DNA from: Methanothrix harundinacea
GTDB taxonomy: Archaea; Halobacteriota; Methanosarcinia; Methanotrichales; Methanotrichaceae
Assembly: GCA_001509375.1 (NCBI GenBank)
Contig: LGFT01000017.1
Span: 1-34,660 of the forward strand
Reading direction: 5' to 3'
DNA length: 34,660 nucleotides
In this document: positions 14,997 to 24,473 of the stretch, piece after piece
Layout of the letters: each line of letters starts with the position of its first letter
How positions within the stretch are numbered: position 1 is the stretch's first letter
Made by a program: the position numbers and the translations under genes
The notes under the pieces: model-generated
What the model saw: only the letters and a program-made list of their open reading frames with translations
The model's database searches: none
Told to the model about the DNA's origin: nothing

Positions 14997-16507
14997 CCAC
15001 CGTCTCGGATAGATCGTCGGATGGATTAAAGGTGGGAACAGCCCCCCGCCTCTTCGAGGTATCGGATCTCGTTGATCCTCGGGCACCCCTCAACCTCTAC
15101 TGCGCCCTTCGTCAGGAAAAGTATCCCTTCCTCTTGGAGTCGGTGGAGAAGGCGGGTCAGAGGGCACGCTTCTCCTTCGTAGGGGCAGGTCCCGCTGCGA
15201 TGGTGACGGTTAAGGGACGCAGATTCAAGTTCGAGATCTGCAAGGGTGGCGACGGACTCAATGAAATAATCGGAAGAAGGCTTTGTACCTCCGCCAGGTT
15301 GGACGGAGCTTGTGACGACGGATCCATCTTCGCCGGTGAGATTAGAAAAGGTATGGACCTTTTTGACCTCCTTCGATCCGCTATTCCTGCCGGCGTCAGC
15401 CCCTCCAAATTTGGAAGGCAGGCCTTCCTCGGGGGCGGAATCGGCTACCTCGCCTACGACCTGGTGGGCGAGAGGATCGAGAGGCCCTCAACTTCAGACG
15501 CACCGGACGCGAAGTTCGGGGTATTCGAGGAGAGCTTCGTTTTCGACCATTTAACAGGAAATGTCTGCCTGGCGGTGGCGCCCCTCATCCCCGAAGACGA
15601 CCCAGAACAAATTGGCGCAAAGGCCATAGACCACCTCAGAGACCTGGAGCTGAAGGAGCCCGAGGGCGGAGATCTCACGCCGATATCCTTCGAGTCAGAC
15701 CCTGCAGAGCCCTTCGAGGATGCGGTCCTGAAGGCCAAAGAGCACATTCTCGACGGTGACATATTCCAGGTGGTCTTATCCAGAAGGACTAGGGTTAGGC
15801 TCGGGAATCCCAACCCTGTCCTCCTCTATCAGAGGCTGAGGGAGATCAATCCCAGCCCCTACACCTATATATTCGAGTTCGGAGACGAGGCCCTGGTGGG
15901 GGCTTCTCCCGAGACCCTCTTCAGCCTATATGACCGCGTGGTCACGACAAACCCCATCGCCGGAACCTGCCCTCGGGGCGGGAGCCCCGAAGAGGACGAA
16001 CTCCTCGCTTCAAAGATGCTGGAGGACGAGAAGGAGAGGGCAGAGCACGTGATGCTCGTCGACCTGGGAAGAAACGATGTCCGTTCGGTATCGAGGGCTG
16101 GATCGATTCGAGTGGAGGACTTCATGGCGGTTTTGCGGTACTCTCACGTCCAGCACATCGAGACAACAGTCCGGGGGACCCTACGGGACGAGTGCGATCC
16201 CTTTGATGCCGCGCGGGCCATATTTCCGGCGGGAACTCTATCGGGAGCCCCCAAGATCCGGGCGATGGAGATCATCGACGATCTGGAGGGGACGGGAAGA
16301 GGGATCTACGGCGGGGGCGTCGGCTACTTCTCCGCCGACGGGTCCGCTGACTTCGCCATCACCATCAGAAGCGTCGTGATGAAGGGCGACATTGCAGTCG
16401 TCCAGGCGGGGGCCGGGATAGTCGCCGACTCCGACCCACACAAAGAGTATCTGGAGACTGAGCGGAAGATGGCCGCCATGAAGAGGGCCCTGGGGGTGGA
16501 GCTTTGA
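14981..16507 (+). CDS. trpE: Anthranilate synthase component I
   Basis: 508 residues from TTG 14981, normal for TrpE. With TrpG it makes anthranilate from chorismate and glutamine. The chorismate-binding half carries GDIFQVVLSRR, PSPYTYIFEFGDEALVGASPETL, NPIAGTCPRGGSPEEDE, MLVDLGRNDV, and GTLSGAPKIRAMEIID, which hold the active-site and Mg-binding residues. The N-terminal part (APLNLYCALRQEKYPFLLESV) is the less conserved domain, with the LLES motif typical of feedback binding of tryptophan. The start overlaps trpF by 16 bases and the stop overlaps trpG (TTGA). It is TrpE rather than PabB by its position in the trp operon and the LLES motif. Confidence 0.96.
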   Translation: MPSAVATVSDRSSDGLKVGTAPRLFEVSDLVDPRAPLNLYCALRQEKYPFLLESVEKAGQRARFSFVGAGPAAMVTVKGRRFKFEICKGGDGLNEIIGRRLCTSARLDGACDDGSIFAGEIRKGMDLFDLLRSAIPAGVSPSKFGRQAFLGGGIGYLAYDLVGERIERPSTSDAPDAKFGVFEESFVFDHLTGNVCLAVAPLIPEDDPEQIGAKAIDHLRDLELKEPEGGDLTPISFESDPAEPFEDAVLKAKEHILDGDIFQVVLSRRTRVRLGNPNPVLLYQRLREINPSPYTYIFEFGDEALVGASPETLFSLYDRVVTTNPIAGTCPRGGSPEEDELLASKMLEDEKERAEHVMLVDLGRNDVRSVSRAGSIRVEDFMAVLRYSHVQHIETTVRGTLRDECDPFDAARAIFPAGTLSGAPKIRAMEIIDDLEGTGRGIYGGGVGYFSADGSADFAITIRSVVMKGDIAVVQAGAGIVADSDPHKEYLETERKMAAMKRALGVEL

Positions 16508-17082
16508 CCGGAAAGACGATCCTCTTCATCGATAACCGGGACTCCTTCGTCTGGAACCTGGTCGACTACGTATCCCAGTTCCATCCCGATACTGAGGTGG
16601 TAACTAACCAGATTGAGCCTGCCAGAGTGAGGGAGATCGACCCCAGGGGAATCGTCATCTCGCCTGGGCCGGGCCATCCCGCAAATGCGAAGGATATCGG
16701 CGGCTGCATCGAGATCATGAGGCGGTTTGAGGGGACGCCGATCCTGGGAGTCTGCCTCGGCCACCAGGCGATCAACCTTGCCTATGGGGGGACGATCAAC
16801 AGGACGACCCCCGTCCACGGGAAAGCCTCTGAGATCTTCCACGACGGCCGGGGCGTATTCCGGGGGCTCGATAACCCTCTGAGAGGGGGGCGCTATCACT
16901 CCCTGGCAGTAGAGAGGCTCGCGCCGTCTCTGGGGATAACGGCCATTACCGTCGAAGGGGTGGTCATGGGGGTAAGGCACTGCGGCCTCCCTGTGGAGGG
17001 GGTCCAGTTCCATCCCGAGTCGGTCCTGACACCCGACGGAAAGAGGCTGATCTCCAACTGGCTGGAGGGGCTCGCCCTGTGA
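16504..17082 (+). CDS. trpG: Anthranilate synthase component II, glutamine amidotransferase
   Basis: 192 residues. The class I glutamine amidotransferase triad is present: Cys in ILGVCLGHQAI (about residue 82), and His plus Glu in VQFHPESVLT (about 168-172). The oxyanion-region SPGPGHP lies near residue 53. It supplies ammonia to TrpE. The TTG start overlaps the trpE stop by four bases. Not fused to trpC or trpE. Confidence 0.96.
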   Translation: MTGKTILFIDNRDSFVWNLVDYVSQFHPDTEVVTNQIEPARVREIDPRGIVISPGPGHPANAKDIGGCIEIMRRFEGTPILGVCLGHQAINLAYGGTINRTTPVHGKASEIFHDGRGVFRGLDNPLRGGRYHSLAVERLAPSLGITAITVEGVVMGVRHCGLPVEGVQFHPESVLTPDGKRLISNWLEGLAL

Positions 17083-17873
17083 CCTCCGATGTCGTCAAAG
17101 TGATCCTGAGGGATACGGAGTCGAGGCTGGCGGAACTTTCGAAGCCCGATCCGGGGGCCCGGTTGAAGATCACAGATCCTCGGGATCTCGTGGGCCGGGC
17201 GGAGTACCTCCGATCGAGGGGAGTCACCCCCATCATAGCCGAGATCAAGCCCAGGATCCTGAATAAAACCCTCACCCCTCAGGAGGTGGTCTCTTTCGCC
17301 AAGAACTACGAGGATATGGGGGCCTGCAGCATATCGGTCCTCACCCAGCCGACCTACTTTCTCGGGTCTCTCGAGAACGCCAGGATCGCGAGGAGAGCTG
17401 TCGGCGTTCCCATCCTGAGAAAGGATTTCATCCTGGACGAGAGGCAGCTCGACGAGGTGGAATCGGACCTGGTCCTCCTCATCGCCGCCTTCTCCCATCC
17501 TCTCAATGGGCTGGTGGAGGCTGCCATCTCCAGGAATATGGAGCCTCTGGTGGAGGTACACAACGAAGCTGAGCTGGAAGAAGCCCTGAAGACCGACGCC
17601 CGAATCGTGGGGATAAACAACAGGAATCTTGCGACCCTGGAGGTTGACCTTGGAACCTTCGAGCGGCTGGGGCCGGTGGCCAAGGCCGCAGGCCTCTTCG
17701 TGGTGGCCGAGAGCGGCATGAATTCTCGGGGTGACGTCCTGAGGATGGTGGAGGCCGGGGCCGATGCCCTTCTTGTCGGAACATCTTTGATGGAGGAACC
17801 GAAGCTCCTTTTGGCCCTCAACGGAACGGTCGCCCATGGAGACGGTGCCCTGAAGAGGGCCGAATTATCTTAA
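17079..17873 (+). CDS. trpC: Indole-3-glycerol phosphate synthase
   Basis: 264 residues in a TIM barrel. It closes the indole ring from CdRP. Key elements are PIIAEIKPR (about residue 50, the catalytic Lys), ISVLTQPTYFLGSLE, PILRKDFILDERQLDE (second Lys), LVEVHNEAELEEAL (catalytic Glu), GINNRNLATLEVDL (Asn), and VVAESGMNS (Glu). The usual SPS after KIK... is changed to KPRILNKTL, a normal archaeal variation. The GTG start overlaps the trpG stop (GTGA). Forty-eight bases then separate it from trpB, the only real gap in the operon. Confidence 0.95.
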   Translation: MTSDVVKVILRDTESRLAELSKPDPGARLKITDPRDLVGRAEYLRSRGVTPIIAEIKPRILNKTLTPQEVVSFAKNYEDMGACSISVLTQPTYFLGSLENARIARRAVGVPILRKDFILDERQLDEVESDLVLLIAAFSHPLNGLVEAAISRNMEPLVEVHNEAELEEALKTDARIVGINNRNLATLEVDLGTFERLGPVAKAAGLFVVAESGMNSRGDVLRMVEAGADALLVGTSLMEEPKLLLALNGTVAHGDGALKRAELS

Positions 17874-17921
17874 AACATGAATTACGCTAAATTGTATATT
17901 TATCGGAGAGGATGACAGTTG

Positions 17922-19118
17922 ATGAAGATCACGACGACGTCAAATACCAGGTTTGGGAGGTACGGCGGGCAGTTCGTCCCCGAGACCCTGATGCAGCCCC
18001 TGAAGGAGCTGGCCGAGGCCTACGCCCACCTAAAGGAAGACCCCCAGTTCATGCGGGAGCTGTCAGGCCTTCTTGCAGACTACGCCGGGAGGCCGACCCC
18101 CCTCTACCATGCCCGATCCCTATCCAGGGAGCTCTCTCGGAAGGTCTACCTGAAGAGGGAGGACCTGGTCCACGGCGGTGCCCACAAGCTGAACAACGTC
18201 CTGGGCCAGGGGCTCGTGGCGAAGGAGATGGGAAAGACGAGGCTCATCGCCGAGACCGGAGCGGGCCAGCACGGCGTCGCCGCAGCGATGGTGGGGGCGA
18301 ACCTCGGCCTTGAGACTGAGGTATATATGGGCGAGGTGGACATCGAGCGGCAGAAGATGAACGTCTACCGGATGGAGCTCTTGGGCGCCAAGGTGATCCC
18401 GGTGAAGTCGGGGTCGAGAACCCTCAAGGACTCCATAAACGAGGCCTTGAGAGACTGGGCCGCAAGCTACGAGAACACCCACTACCTGATGGGGACAGTG
18501 GCCGGAGCTCATCCCTACCCCCTGATGGTGAGAGAGCTTCAGAGCGTCATCGGGACCGAGGCGCGGGAGCAGATCCTGGCAGCCGAAGGGAGGCTTCCCG
18601 ACTCCGTTGTCGCCTGCGTCGGCGGTGGGTCCAATGCCATGGGGATCTTCTCGGGCTTCCTGGCGGACGAGACGAAGCTGATCGCCGTCGAGGCGGGAGG
18701 GAGGGGCACGTCCTCTGATGAGAAGATCGCAGACCACGGTGCTTGTCTCAACCTCGGGGAGGAGGGGGTACTCCACGGCGCCATGACTAAGATCCTCCAG
18801 GACCCCTACGGCCAGATCCTCGAGTCCTATTCCGTGGCCGCTGGCCTCGACTATCCAGGGGTCGGGCCGGAGCTCGCCCACCTGGCCGAGATCGGCCGCG
18901 TCACCCCCGCCATCGCCGACGATGAGACCGCCCTGGAGGGGTTCAGGCGTCTCTCGATCCTTGAAGGCATCATCCCGGCCCTGGAGTCGTCTCACGCCGT
19001 TGGCTATGCCCTCAGAAACCCCGACGCCCTCGGAGACCTCGCAATTATCAACCTCTCGGGCCGAGGAGACAAGGATCTCACGACGGTGATGGAGCAAGAG
19101 AGGAGGAGACGAAGATGA
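17922..19118 (+). CDS. trpB: Tryptophan synthase beta chain
   Basis: 398 residues from the ATG at 17922, preceded by GGAGAGGATGAC; a TTG three bases earlier is possible. It is the TrpA-partnered TrpB1 type, with [17 protein letters not shown] at the start. The PLP lysine lies in [11 protein letters not shown] (about residue 87), the catalytic Glu in [11 protein letters not shown], and the phosphate-binding loop is [10 protein letters not shown]. The [11 protein letters not shown] and HAVGYAL segments are typical. It joins indole and serine to tryptophan. A weak AT-rich stretch (GTATATTTAT, around 17894) in the gap before it might be a secondary promoter. Its stop overlaps trpA. Confidence 0.97.
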   Translation: MKITTTSNTRFGRYGGQFVPETLMQPLKELAEAYAHLKEDPQFMRELSGLLADYAGRPTPLYHARSLSRELSRKVYLKREDLVHGGAHKLNNVLGQGLVAKEMGKTRLIAETGAGQHGVAAAMVGANLGLETEVYMGEVDIERQKMNVYRMELLGAKVIPVKSGSRTLKDSINEALRDWAASYENTHYLMGTVAGAHPYPLMVRELQSVIGTEAREQILAAEGRLPDSVVACVGGGSNAMGIFSGFLADETKLIAVEAGGRGTSSDEKIADHGACLNLGEEGVLHGAMTKILQDPYGQILESYSVAAGLDYPGVGPELAHLAEIGRVTPAIADDETALEGFRRLSILEGIIPALESSHAVGYALRNPDALGDLAIINLSGRGDKDLTTVMEQERRRRR

Positions 19119-19900
19119 AGCTATCCGAGGCCTTCAAGCGCCGGCCACTTCTTATAGCCTATATCTGCGCTGGCGACCCCTCACCCGAGTCCACACCGGA
19201 GATCGTGGAGCTTCTCGCGAGGGCCGGGGCCGACGTCGTCGAGCTTGGCCTTCCCCATTCCGACCCCATAGCCGACGGTCCCGTCATCCAGGCGGCGGCC
19301 CAGAGAGCGATCGAGGCCGGGATGAACACCAACGTCTACTTTGAGATGGCCTCTCGGATCAGGGCCGACCTGCCCCTCGTATTTATGGGCTACTATAACA
19401 TGATCTACCAGCGGGGCCTCGACAAATTCGCCGGGGACTGCGCGAATAGCGGGATCACCGGCCTCATAGTCCCGGACCTCCCGCCGGAGGAGGCCGGGCC
19501 CCTGAGGGAGGCCTGCGAGAAGGCCGAGGTCGACCTGATATACCTCGTCGCCCCCAACACCCCCGCCGAGAGGATCCCCATAATAGCTGAGAGCTCCAGC
19601 GGCTTTCTCTATCTCGTCGCCCGGGCCGGGGTTACAGGGACGAGGTCCGAGGTCCTCTTGTCCACAAAGGCCCTCATCGAGAGGGTGAAGGCCGACCTCC
19701 CCAAGGCCGTAGGCTTCGGGATATCGACGCCGGAACAGGCGGCTGAGGTGATCAGGGCTGGCGCCGACGCAGCCATAGTAGGGTCCGCCTGCGTCGACCT
19801 GATATCGAAGGGCGACCTTGAGGGTCTGGAGAATCTGATCCGGGGGATGAAGCTCGCGATCCGGGAGGTGAAGCCGATTGAGGCTGTGGCCAGGATCTGA
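19115..19900 (+). CDS. trpA: Tryptophan synthase alpha chain
   Basis: 261 residues, TIM barrel. It splits indole-3-glycerol phosphate and passes indole to TrpB. The catalytic Glu and Asp are both in [19 protein letters not shown] (about 44-62). [30 protein letters not shown] and [10 protein letters not shown] are the family's conserved loops, with the phosphate loop [10 protein letters not shown] near the end. The ATG overlaps the trpB stop by four bases (ATGA). It is the last gene of the operon. Confidence 0.97.
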   Translation: MKLSEAFKRRPLLIAYICAGDPSPESTPEIVELLARAGADVVELGLPHSDPIADGPVIQAAAQRAIEAGMNTNVYFEMASRIRADLPLVFMGYYNMIYQRGLDKFAGDCANSGITGLIVPDLPPEEAGPLREACEKAEVDLIYLVAPNTPAERIPIIAESSSGFLYLVARAGVTGTRSEVLLSTKALIERVKADLPKAVGFGISTPEQAAEVIRAGADAAIVGSACVDLISKGDLEGLENLIRGMKLAIREVKPIEAVARI

Positions 19901-20002
19901 ATTGGCCGGAATTCTAGGCTTTCTCCGCTGCAAAAGGCCTTCCGGCTCCGGCGGCAGTCTGACCCTCAGGCTCAGGACTTGAAATCTGACAAAGTGACTA
20001 CT

Positions 20003-20022
20003 CCCCGCCCTGAAGGACGGGG
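20003..20022 (+). repeat. IS200/IS605-end-like hairpin, possible terminator
   Basis: CCCCGCCC-TGAA-GGACGGGG is an 8-bp stem with one C-A mismatch and a TGAA tetraloop. With its flanks (ACTACTC before, CTTCTAG after) it closely resembles the conserved right-end hairpin of IS605/TnpB elements. No tnpA or tnpB ORF is nearby. It lies about 100 bases after trpA and about 100 before the end of a convergent gene, so it could also serve as a bidirectional terminator. Confidence 0.6.
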
Positions 20023-20123
20023 CTTCTAGCTTTTGGCTGAGACTGTAGCCATCGATGGCTTCCCTCATGAACTCGTCGTCGGATCTCATTTCGCCCTCAC
20101 CATCTCGACTGAGACCTCAGCCC

Positions 20124-21236
20124 TTAGCCCTCTCCTACCTCCATCTCGACCTCAGCTCCCATCCTCACCAGGTCCTCGACGAACCTTTCGGGGTCCACCA
20201 GGTGGCCCATCATCCAGAGGCCTGGCAACTTCACTGTTCCGTCCAGATACTGGTTCAAAAAGGCCGCTATGGGCATCGCCGTGAACTCGTAGACGTCGTC
20301 GTGCCTTGCCGTCATCCTGATCGATCGACTCTTCCCATCCTTCTCTCCCTCCGCCTCCAGGACGAGGGCGACGGCCTCTCCGAGCGTTTTGAACCGCTTC
20401 GACCCCCAGACCATGAGCCCTGCTAGCTGGTCTTTGCCCAGCCCCCTCTTCACCTTGCCGAGGACGAAGGTGAGGGGTGTCACCACGTAGTCGACAAACC
20501 AGTTCAGCCCTGCAACATAAGCCGCCAGCTCCTCGATGCCCAGCCGATCCGGCAGATCCCTCATCTCTGAGAGGGTCGTCGGGTAGCAGGTCTTTCTTCC
20601 GAGGGTGGGTCCGAAATCGACCTTTCGGACGTCTCGGCTCCCGGCCCCTCGCCACTCGCCGTTCCGATAGACTTCAGCGGAATAGTCGCCGAGGGTCTCG
20701 ATGAACTCCAGAACAGCGCCGCCAGAGTCGAAGTCGGTCTTCATAGCTGTGGAGACGGCGGCCTTTCTGTAGTTTGAAAAAAAAGCTTCCGCCCTTCGGA
20801 CGAAGACCGAAGGGAGGCCAGGTAGGAACCCCGCCTGGCTCACGAAGGTGAGCCCCACCCTCTCGATATCGGGGGCTAGGGCTTTGAGGATTGGCACCAC
20901 CTCCTGAGGATAGTGGATGTCGAGGTAATCGTCTCTCGCCTCGATGGCGGCTCTAGCCGTCGTCTCGACGAAGGAGGTGGTCGTCGCCGCCACGATGACG
21001 AGGTCTGCCTCCCCGAAGGGCTCCGCGAGGGACGGAGGGTCGGAGGCATCGGCAACGGCCCAGGAGGCGCGATTTTCGGGAAACTCGCGATTCAGCTCCT
21101 CTGCCAGGACCTTCGCCTTTTCTTTGCGCCTTCCGGCCACGATCAGGTCGGCATGGGTGTATTTCAGGATCGCTCTCGATATTGCAGATCCTGCGCCGCC
21201 GTACCCTCCCAGAACCAGGATAGTCTTTTCCATCAC
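20124..21236 (-). CDS. Saccharopine dehydrogenase-like NAD(P)-binding oxidoreductase
   Basis: 370 residues from about ATG 21236 or the adjacent ATG. The N-terminus is a Rossmann fold, ILVLGGYGGAGSAISR with the glycine motif at 9-15, then DLIVAGRRKEKAK (Arg suggests NADP) and VADASD. The segment DLVIVAATTTSFVETTARAAIEARDDYLDIHY and the later FVSQAGFLPGLPSVFVRRA are typical of the saccharopine-dehydrogenase NADP-binding family. Its substrate is unknown; lysine via saccharopine is not expected in a methanogen. The C-terminal region includes a 3-helix stretch, WFVDYVVTPLTFVLGKVKRG, and an end segment LPGLWMMGHLVDPERFVEDL conserved in lipid-related members. It stands alone, convergent to trpA. Confidence 0.8.
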   Translation of the reverse strand: MMEKTILVLGGYGGAGSAISRAILKYTHADLIVAGRRKEKAKVLAEELNREFPENRASWAVADASDPPSLAEPFGEADLVIVAATTTSFVETTARAAIEARDDYLDIHYPQEVVPILKALAPDIERVGLTFVSQAGFLPGLPSVFVRRAEAFFSNYRKAAVSTAMKTDFDSGGAVLEFIETLGDYSAEVYRNGEWRGAGSRDVRKVDFGPTLGRKTCYPTTLSEMRDLPDRLGIEELAAYVAGLNWFVDYVVTPLTFVLGKVKRGLGKDQLAGLMVWGSKRFKTLGEAVALVLEAEGEKDGKSRSIRMTARHDDVYEFTAMPIAAFLNQYLDGTVKLPGLWMMGHLVDPERFVEDLVRMGAEVEMEVGEG

Positions 21237-21446
21237 GAATCCGCCTCGCTTTTTAGTTCGGATCTATAGAATGGTAAAGAACTTCCACCTCTGTGTGTAA
21301 AGGGCTTTCGGATGTTCTCAGATTATGGGGGCTAGGGCTCGATCGGGATTCGGGATCCGGCTTTCTGTTCAGACGCTCTATCCTCGGGCCGCTCGGCTTA
21401 AATCCCATCCGTCCGATATAATCATCCAACAGAAATTCAGGTGATC

Positions 21447-21842
21447 ATGATGATTGAGATAAAGACGGAAAAGCCCGTTCAAGTCATAGATATAACTCAA
21501 CGTGTGAAGGATGCCGTAAAGGAGAGCGGGGTCGAGAAGGGGATCTGTCTCGTATACACCCTCCATACCACCACCGGGATCGTGATCAACGAGGCTGAGA
21601 GCGGCCTCGTCCAGGACCTCCTCAGGAGGATTTCCTCCCTGGCTCCGCCGGGGGATGGATATTTCCACGACAGGATCGACGACAACGCCCACGCCCACCT
21701 TCAGGCCGTCCTCCTCGGAAACAGTCAGACGATATCGATCGAGGAGGGGTCCCTGATGATGGGAACCTGGCAGAGGGTCCTCTTTCTGGAGCTGGACGGC
21801 CCTCGGCGGAGGAACGTCATCCTGAAGATAGTACCCGGTTAA
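21447..21842 (+). CDS. YjbQ/UPF0047 family protein
   Basis: 131 residues from ATG 21447, chosen over the upstream GTG because GGTGATC then serves as ribosome site; ATG 21450 is also possible. It has the complete UPF0047 signature: YTLHTTTGIVINE (about 37-49), HAHLQAVLLGNSQTISIEEG, and GTWQRVLFLELDGPRRR. The family forms trimers. Some members rescue thiamine-phosphate synthase mutants, hence its annotation as a secondary thiamine-phosphate synthase, but the physiological role is not settled. A T-run (about 21857-21861) follows the stop. Confidence 0.92.
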   Translation: MMIEIKTEKPVQVIDITQRVKDAVKESGVEKGICLVYTLHTTTGIVINEAESGLVQDLLRRISSLAPPGDGYFHDRIDDNAHAHLQAVLLGNSQTISIEEGSLMMGTWQRVLFLELDGPRRRNVILKIVPG

Positions 21843-21887
21843 GCGGATCTTCCGATTTTTCAAAAGTATAATAATATAATATATCCT

Positions 21888-22754
21888 TCAGATGGGAGTT
21901 CCCGAGTTCTGGGTCATCTCCTTGAAGCCCTCGATCAGATCTCTCGTGATGGGTCCCGGCTTTCCGCCGCCTATGACCCTGCCGTCGATCTTGGTGACGG
22001 GAGCCACCTCCGCCGCGGTCCCCGTGACGAAGATTTCGTCGGCGGTGTAAAGGTCGAAGATCCCCAGGTGGACGCCCTCCACAGAGTATCCGCGGCTCTC
22101 GGCGACTTCTATGACGGCTTTCCTGGTAATCCCCTTGAGGTTGTTCAGGGTATGGGGGGTGAATATCTTCCCGTCCTTGACGACGAATATGTTGTCGCCG
22201 CTTCCTTCGGAGACGTTGCCAGCGTCGTCCAGGAAGATCGCCTCGTTTCCGCCCTTTACGTTAGCCTCGATCTTGGCGAGGATGTTGTTGAGGTAGTTGA
22301 GGGATTTGATGTTGGGGGGAAGGGCCGCCGACGAGTTTCTCCTGACGGTGACGGTGATGGCGGTGAGGCCCACCTCGTAGAGGTCTCCGTACATCGCCTC
22401 CCACTTCTGAGATATGATTATCACGGTGGGCTTTGCGCACTTTCGAGGGTCCAGCCCCAGGTCGCCGACGCCCCTCGTGACGATAGGCCGGATATAGGCG
22501 TCGGTGAGGCCGTTTTTCCTGAGGGTAGCAAGGATCGCATCGCGCATCTCCTCCTGGGTCACTGGCATCTCCAGCATGATCGCCTTGGCCGAGTCGTAGA
22601 GCCTCTCAACGTGCTCTTCCAGCCTGAAGACTCTGCCGTTGTAAGCCCTGATCCCCTCGAAGACCCCGTCACCGTACAAAAGCCCGTGATCGTAAACCGA
22701 AACCGCCGCCTCTTCAGCGGGAACGAACTTCCCATCTAAATAGACCCAACTCAT
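21888..22754 (-). CDS. ilvE: Branched-chain amino acid aminotransferase
   Basis: 288 residues from ATG 22754, chosen because GGAGGTGG lies 10-20 bases upstream and the homologous start is [16 protein letters not shown]; the open frame to 22928 is untranslated leader. A fold-type IV PLP enzyme. The Arg-containing entry is [18 protein letters not shown], the PLP lysine lies in [13 protein letters not shown], the Glu that holds the PLP nitrogen is in [11 protein letters not shown], and [12 protein letters not shown] and [12 protein letters not shown] are the phosphate and substrate loops. It makes Leu, Ile and Val from their keto acids. D-amino acid aminotransferases share the fold, but the motifs fit IlvE better. 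It is divergent from ribH. Confidence 0.94.
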   Translation of the reverse strand: MSWVYLDGKFVPAEEAAVSVYDHGLLYGDGVFEGIRAYNGRVFRLEEHVERLYDSAKAIMLEMPVTQEEMRDAILATLRKNGLTDAYIRPIVTRGVGDLGLDPRKCAKPTVIIISQKWEAMYGDLYEVGLTAITVTVRRNSSAALPPNIKSLNYLNNILAKIEANVKGGNEAIFLDDAGNVSEGSGDNIFVVKDGKIFTPHTLNNLKGITRKAVIEVAESRGYSVEGVHLGIFDLYTADEIFVTGTAAEVAPVTKIDGRVIGGGKPGPITRDLIEGFKEMTQNSGTPI

Positions 22755-22893
22755 AAGGCATCCACCACCTCGCATAATTGTCAAGGGATAAATGGGTTTT
22801 GACCGCGTGGCTCCGCCCAGTTCGATCGATGGGTTTATTAGCGGAAAATGCGCCGAGCTAAAGAAGCAGCCTCCCTTTGGCGGTGTTGGATCT
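22755..22893. promoter_or_regulatory. Divergent ilvE/ribH control region
   Basis: 139 bases. GGTTTATTAG (about 22828-22837) is TATA-like for ribH and would start transcription about 35 bases before its ATG. AATTTATCCC on the minus strand (around 22788) is a weaker candidate for ilvE. Confidence 0.35.
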
Positions 22894-23304
22894 ATGATAA
22901 AACTTGGTTTTGTGGTCGCTGAGTTCAACCGGGATATAACTTACCAGATGGAGATCCTGGGAAGAGAACATGCGGAATTCCTGGGCGCAGAGGTCGCCGT
23001 CACCTTGATGGTTCCCGGCGTATACGATATGCCCCTCGCCGTAAAGAAGCTGATCGAGCGCGATGACGTCGATGCCGTGGTGACGATCGGCTGCGTAATC
23101 CAGGGCGAGACAGGCCATGACGAGATCGTGGCCCAGCAGGCCTCAAGGAAGATAATGGACTTGGCCCTGGAGTTCGACAAGCCCGTCACCCTGGGCATAT
23201 CCGGTCCCAAGATGTCTCGGATGGACGCGCATCGCCGCATAGACTATTCAAAGCGGGCCGTCGAGGCCGCTGTCAAGATGGTCAGAAGGCTGGGAGAGGA
23301 TTAG
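22894..23304 (+). CDS. ribH: 6,7-dimethyl-8-ribityllumazine synthase
   Basis: 136 residues from ATG 22894; the longer frame from 22792 adds residues unlike the family. It condenses ArP and dihydroxybutanone phosphate in flavin synthesis. [11 protein letters not shown] (substrate ring stacking), [34 protein letters not shown] (catalytic His in the TGH segment) and PVTLGISG match. The short length and sequence fit the archaeal type. The following aminotransferase starts two bases after its stop. Confidence 0.95.
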   Translation: MIKLGFVVAEFNRDITYQMEILGREHAEFLGAEVAVTLMVPGVYDMPLAVKKLIERDDVDAVVTIGCVIQGETGHDEIVAQQASRKIMDLALEFDKPVTLGISGPKMSRMDAHRRIDYSKRAVEAAVKMVRRLGED

Positions 23305-23306
23305 AT

Positions 23307-24443
23307 TTGGTATCTGAGAGACTCGCCTCGATCCCCGAGTCCACCACCATGAAGATCTCGGCGATGGCCAAGAAGCTGAACGCCGCAGGGCTTGACGTCA
23401 TCGACCTCGGGGTGGGAGAGCCGGACTTCGATACCCCTACGAACATCTGCGATGCCGCCATAAACTCACTTCAGAGGGGAGATACCCACTACATCCCCAC
23501 CAGCGGGATCCCTGAGCTTCGGGCGGCGATAGCAGAGAAGCTCTACAACGACAACGGAATCGAAGTGTCCCCCGACCTCATCTCAGTGGTTCCGGGCGCG
23601 AAGATGGCGATCTTCGCCGCGATCCAGGCCCTCCTCGATGAGGGGGATGAGTGCGTCCTGATCGGGCCCTCCTGGGTCAGCTACGAACCTAGCGTCAACT
23701 TTGCGGGCGGCAGAGTGCGATGGGCCGAGGTGGACGAGGAGTTCAAGCCCAGGGACCTCGTGGAGTCCATAACGTCGAAGACGAAGATGATCCTGGTGAA
23801 CTCTCCCTCAAACCCCACGGGAGCCGTCTTCGGGCGGGAGATTCTTGAAGAGATCAGGGATATCGCCCTCGACCACGACCTCATGGTCCTCTCCGACGAG
23901 ATCTACGAGAAGATCGTCTACGGCCAGGATCACCTCAGCATCGGCTCCTTCCCGGAGATGGCGGAGAGGACGGTGACCGTCAACGGCTTCTCTAAATGTT
24001 ACGCGATGACCGGCTGGCGGCTCGGCTACCTCGCCGGACCCCAGGAGATCATGAAGTGGGTGAACAGGATTCTCTCTCACTCCGTATCTCACGCCACCAC
24101 CTTTGTTCAGTGGGCTGGGATCGAGGCCCTCAAGGGCCCCCAGGATAGCATTAAGGCCATGGTGGCGGAATTTCGGGAGAGAAGAGACCTCCTAGTCTCG
24201 GGGCTGGCGGAGATCGGGATCGACTGCCCTCTTCCCGGAGGAGCCTTCTATGTCTTTCCCGATGTCTCAGATTTCGGGGGCGGGGACGGGTTCGCCGAGA
24301 GGATGCTCTCCGAGGCGATGGTGGCTGCTACGCCTGGATCGGCCTTCGGCCCCGGAGGTGTTGGCAACGTCCGGATATCCTACGCCGCCTCCAAAGAGAG
24401 GCTCCAGGAAGCCCTGGGCAGGATCGCCAAAATGCTGGAGTGA
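23307..24443 (+). CDS. Class I/II PLP aminotransferase, AspB-like
   Basis: 378 residues from TTG 23307, with GGGAGAGGA upstream. A fold-type I aminotransferase: IDLGVGEPDFDTP (about 33-45), NSPSNPTGAVFGREIL, LSDEIYEKIVYG, the PLP-lysine site NGFSKCYAMTGWRLGYLAGP, and the substrate Arg in NVRISYAASKERLQEAL. Closest in pattern to archaeal/thermophile aspartate aminotransferases; other 2-oxo acid specificities are possible. It is cotranscribed with ribH and is followed by a T-run terminator. Confidence 0.92.
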   Translation: MVSERLASIPESTTMKISAMAKKLNAAGLDVIDLGVGEPDFDTPTNICDAAINSLQRGDTHYIPTSGIPELRAAIAEKLYNDNGIEVSPDLISVVPGAKMAIFAAIQALLDEGDECVLIGPSWVSYEPSVNFAGGRVRWAEVDEEFKPRDLVESITSKTKMILVNSPSNPTGAVFGREILEEIRDIALDHDLMVLSDEIYEKIVYGQDHLSIGSFPEMAERTVTVNGFSKCYAMTGWRLGYLAGPQEIMKWVNRILSHSVSHATTFVQWAGIEALKGPQDSIKAMVAEFRERRDLLVSGLAEIGIDCPLPGGAFYVFPDVSDFGGGDGFAERMLSEAMVAATPGSAFGPGGVGNVRISYAASKERLQEALGRIAKMLE

Positions 24444-24458
24444 ATCCTCGCTCAATAG

Positions 24459-24465
24459 TTTTTTT
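24459..24465 (+). terminator. T-run terminator after the ribH-aminotransferase pair
   Basis: Seven T residues 15 bases after the aminotransferase stop, in the style of archaeal U-rich termination. It lies just before the end of the convergent ubiA gene. Confidence 0.6.
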
Positions 24466-24473
24466 GTCTCCTC

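Noticed and set aside
18120-19097. Long minus-strand ORF opposite trpB
   Set aside because: Shadow of a GC-rich gene; trpB is unmistakable on the plus strand.
20047-20060. Palindrome AGCCATCGATGGCT
   Set aside because: Perfect but short, in a convergent intergenic region with no promoter nearby; probably chance.
22755-22928. 58-codon N-terminal extension of ilvE
   Set aside because: A strong ribosome site precedes ATG 22754, and the extension overlaps the ribH start region and looks unlike the family.
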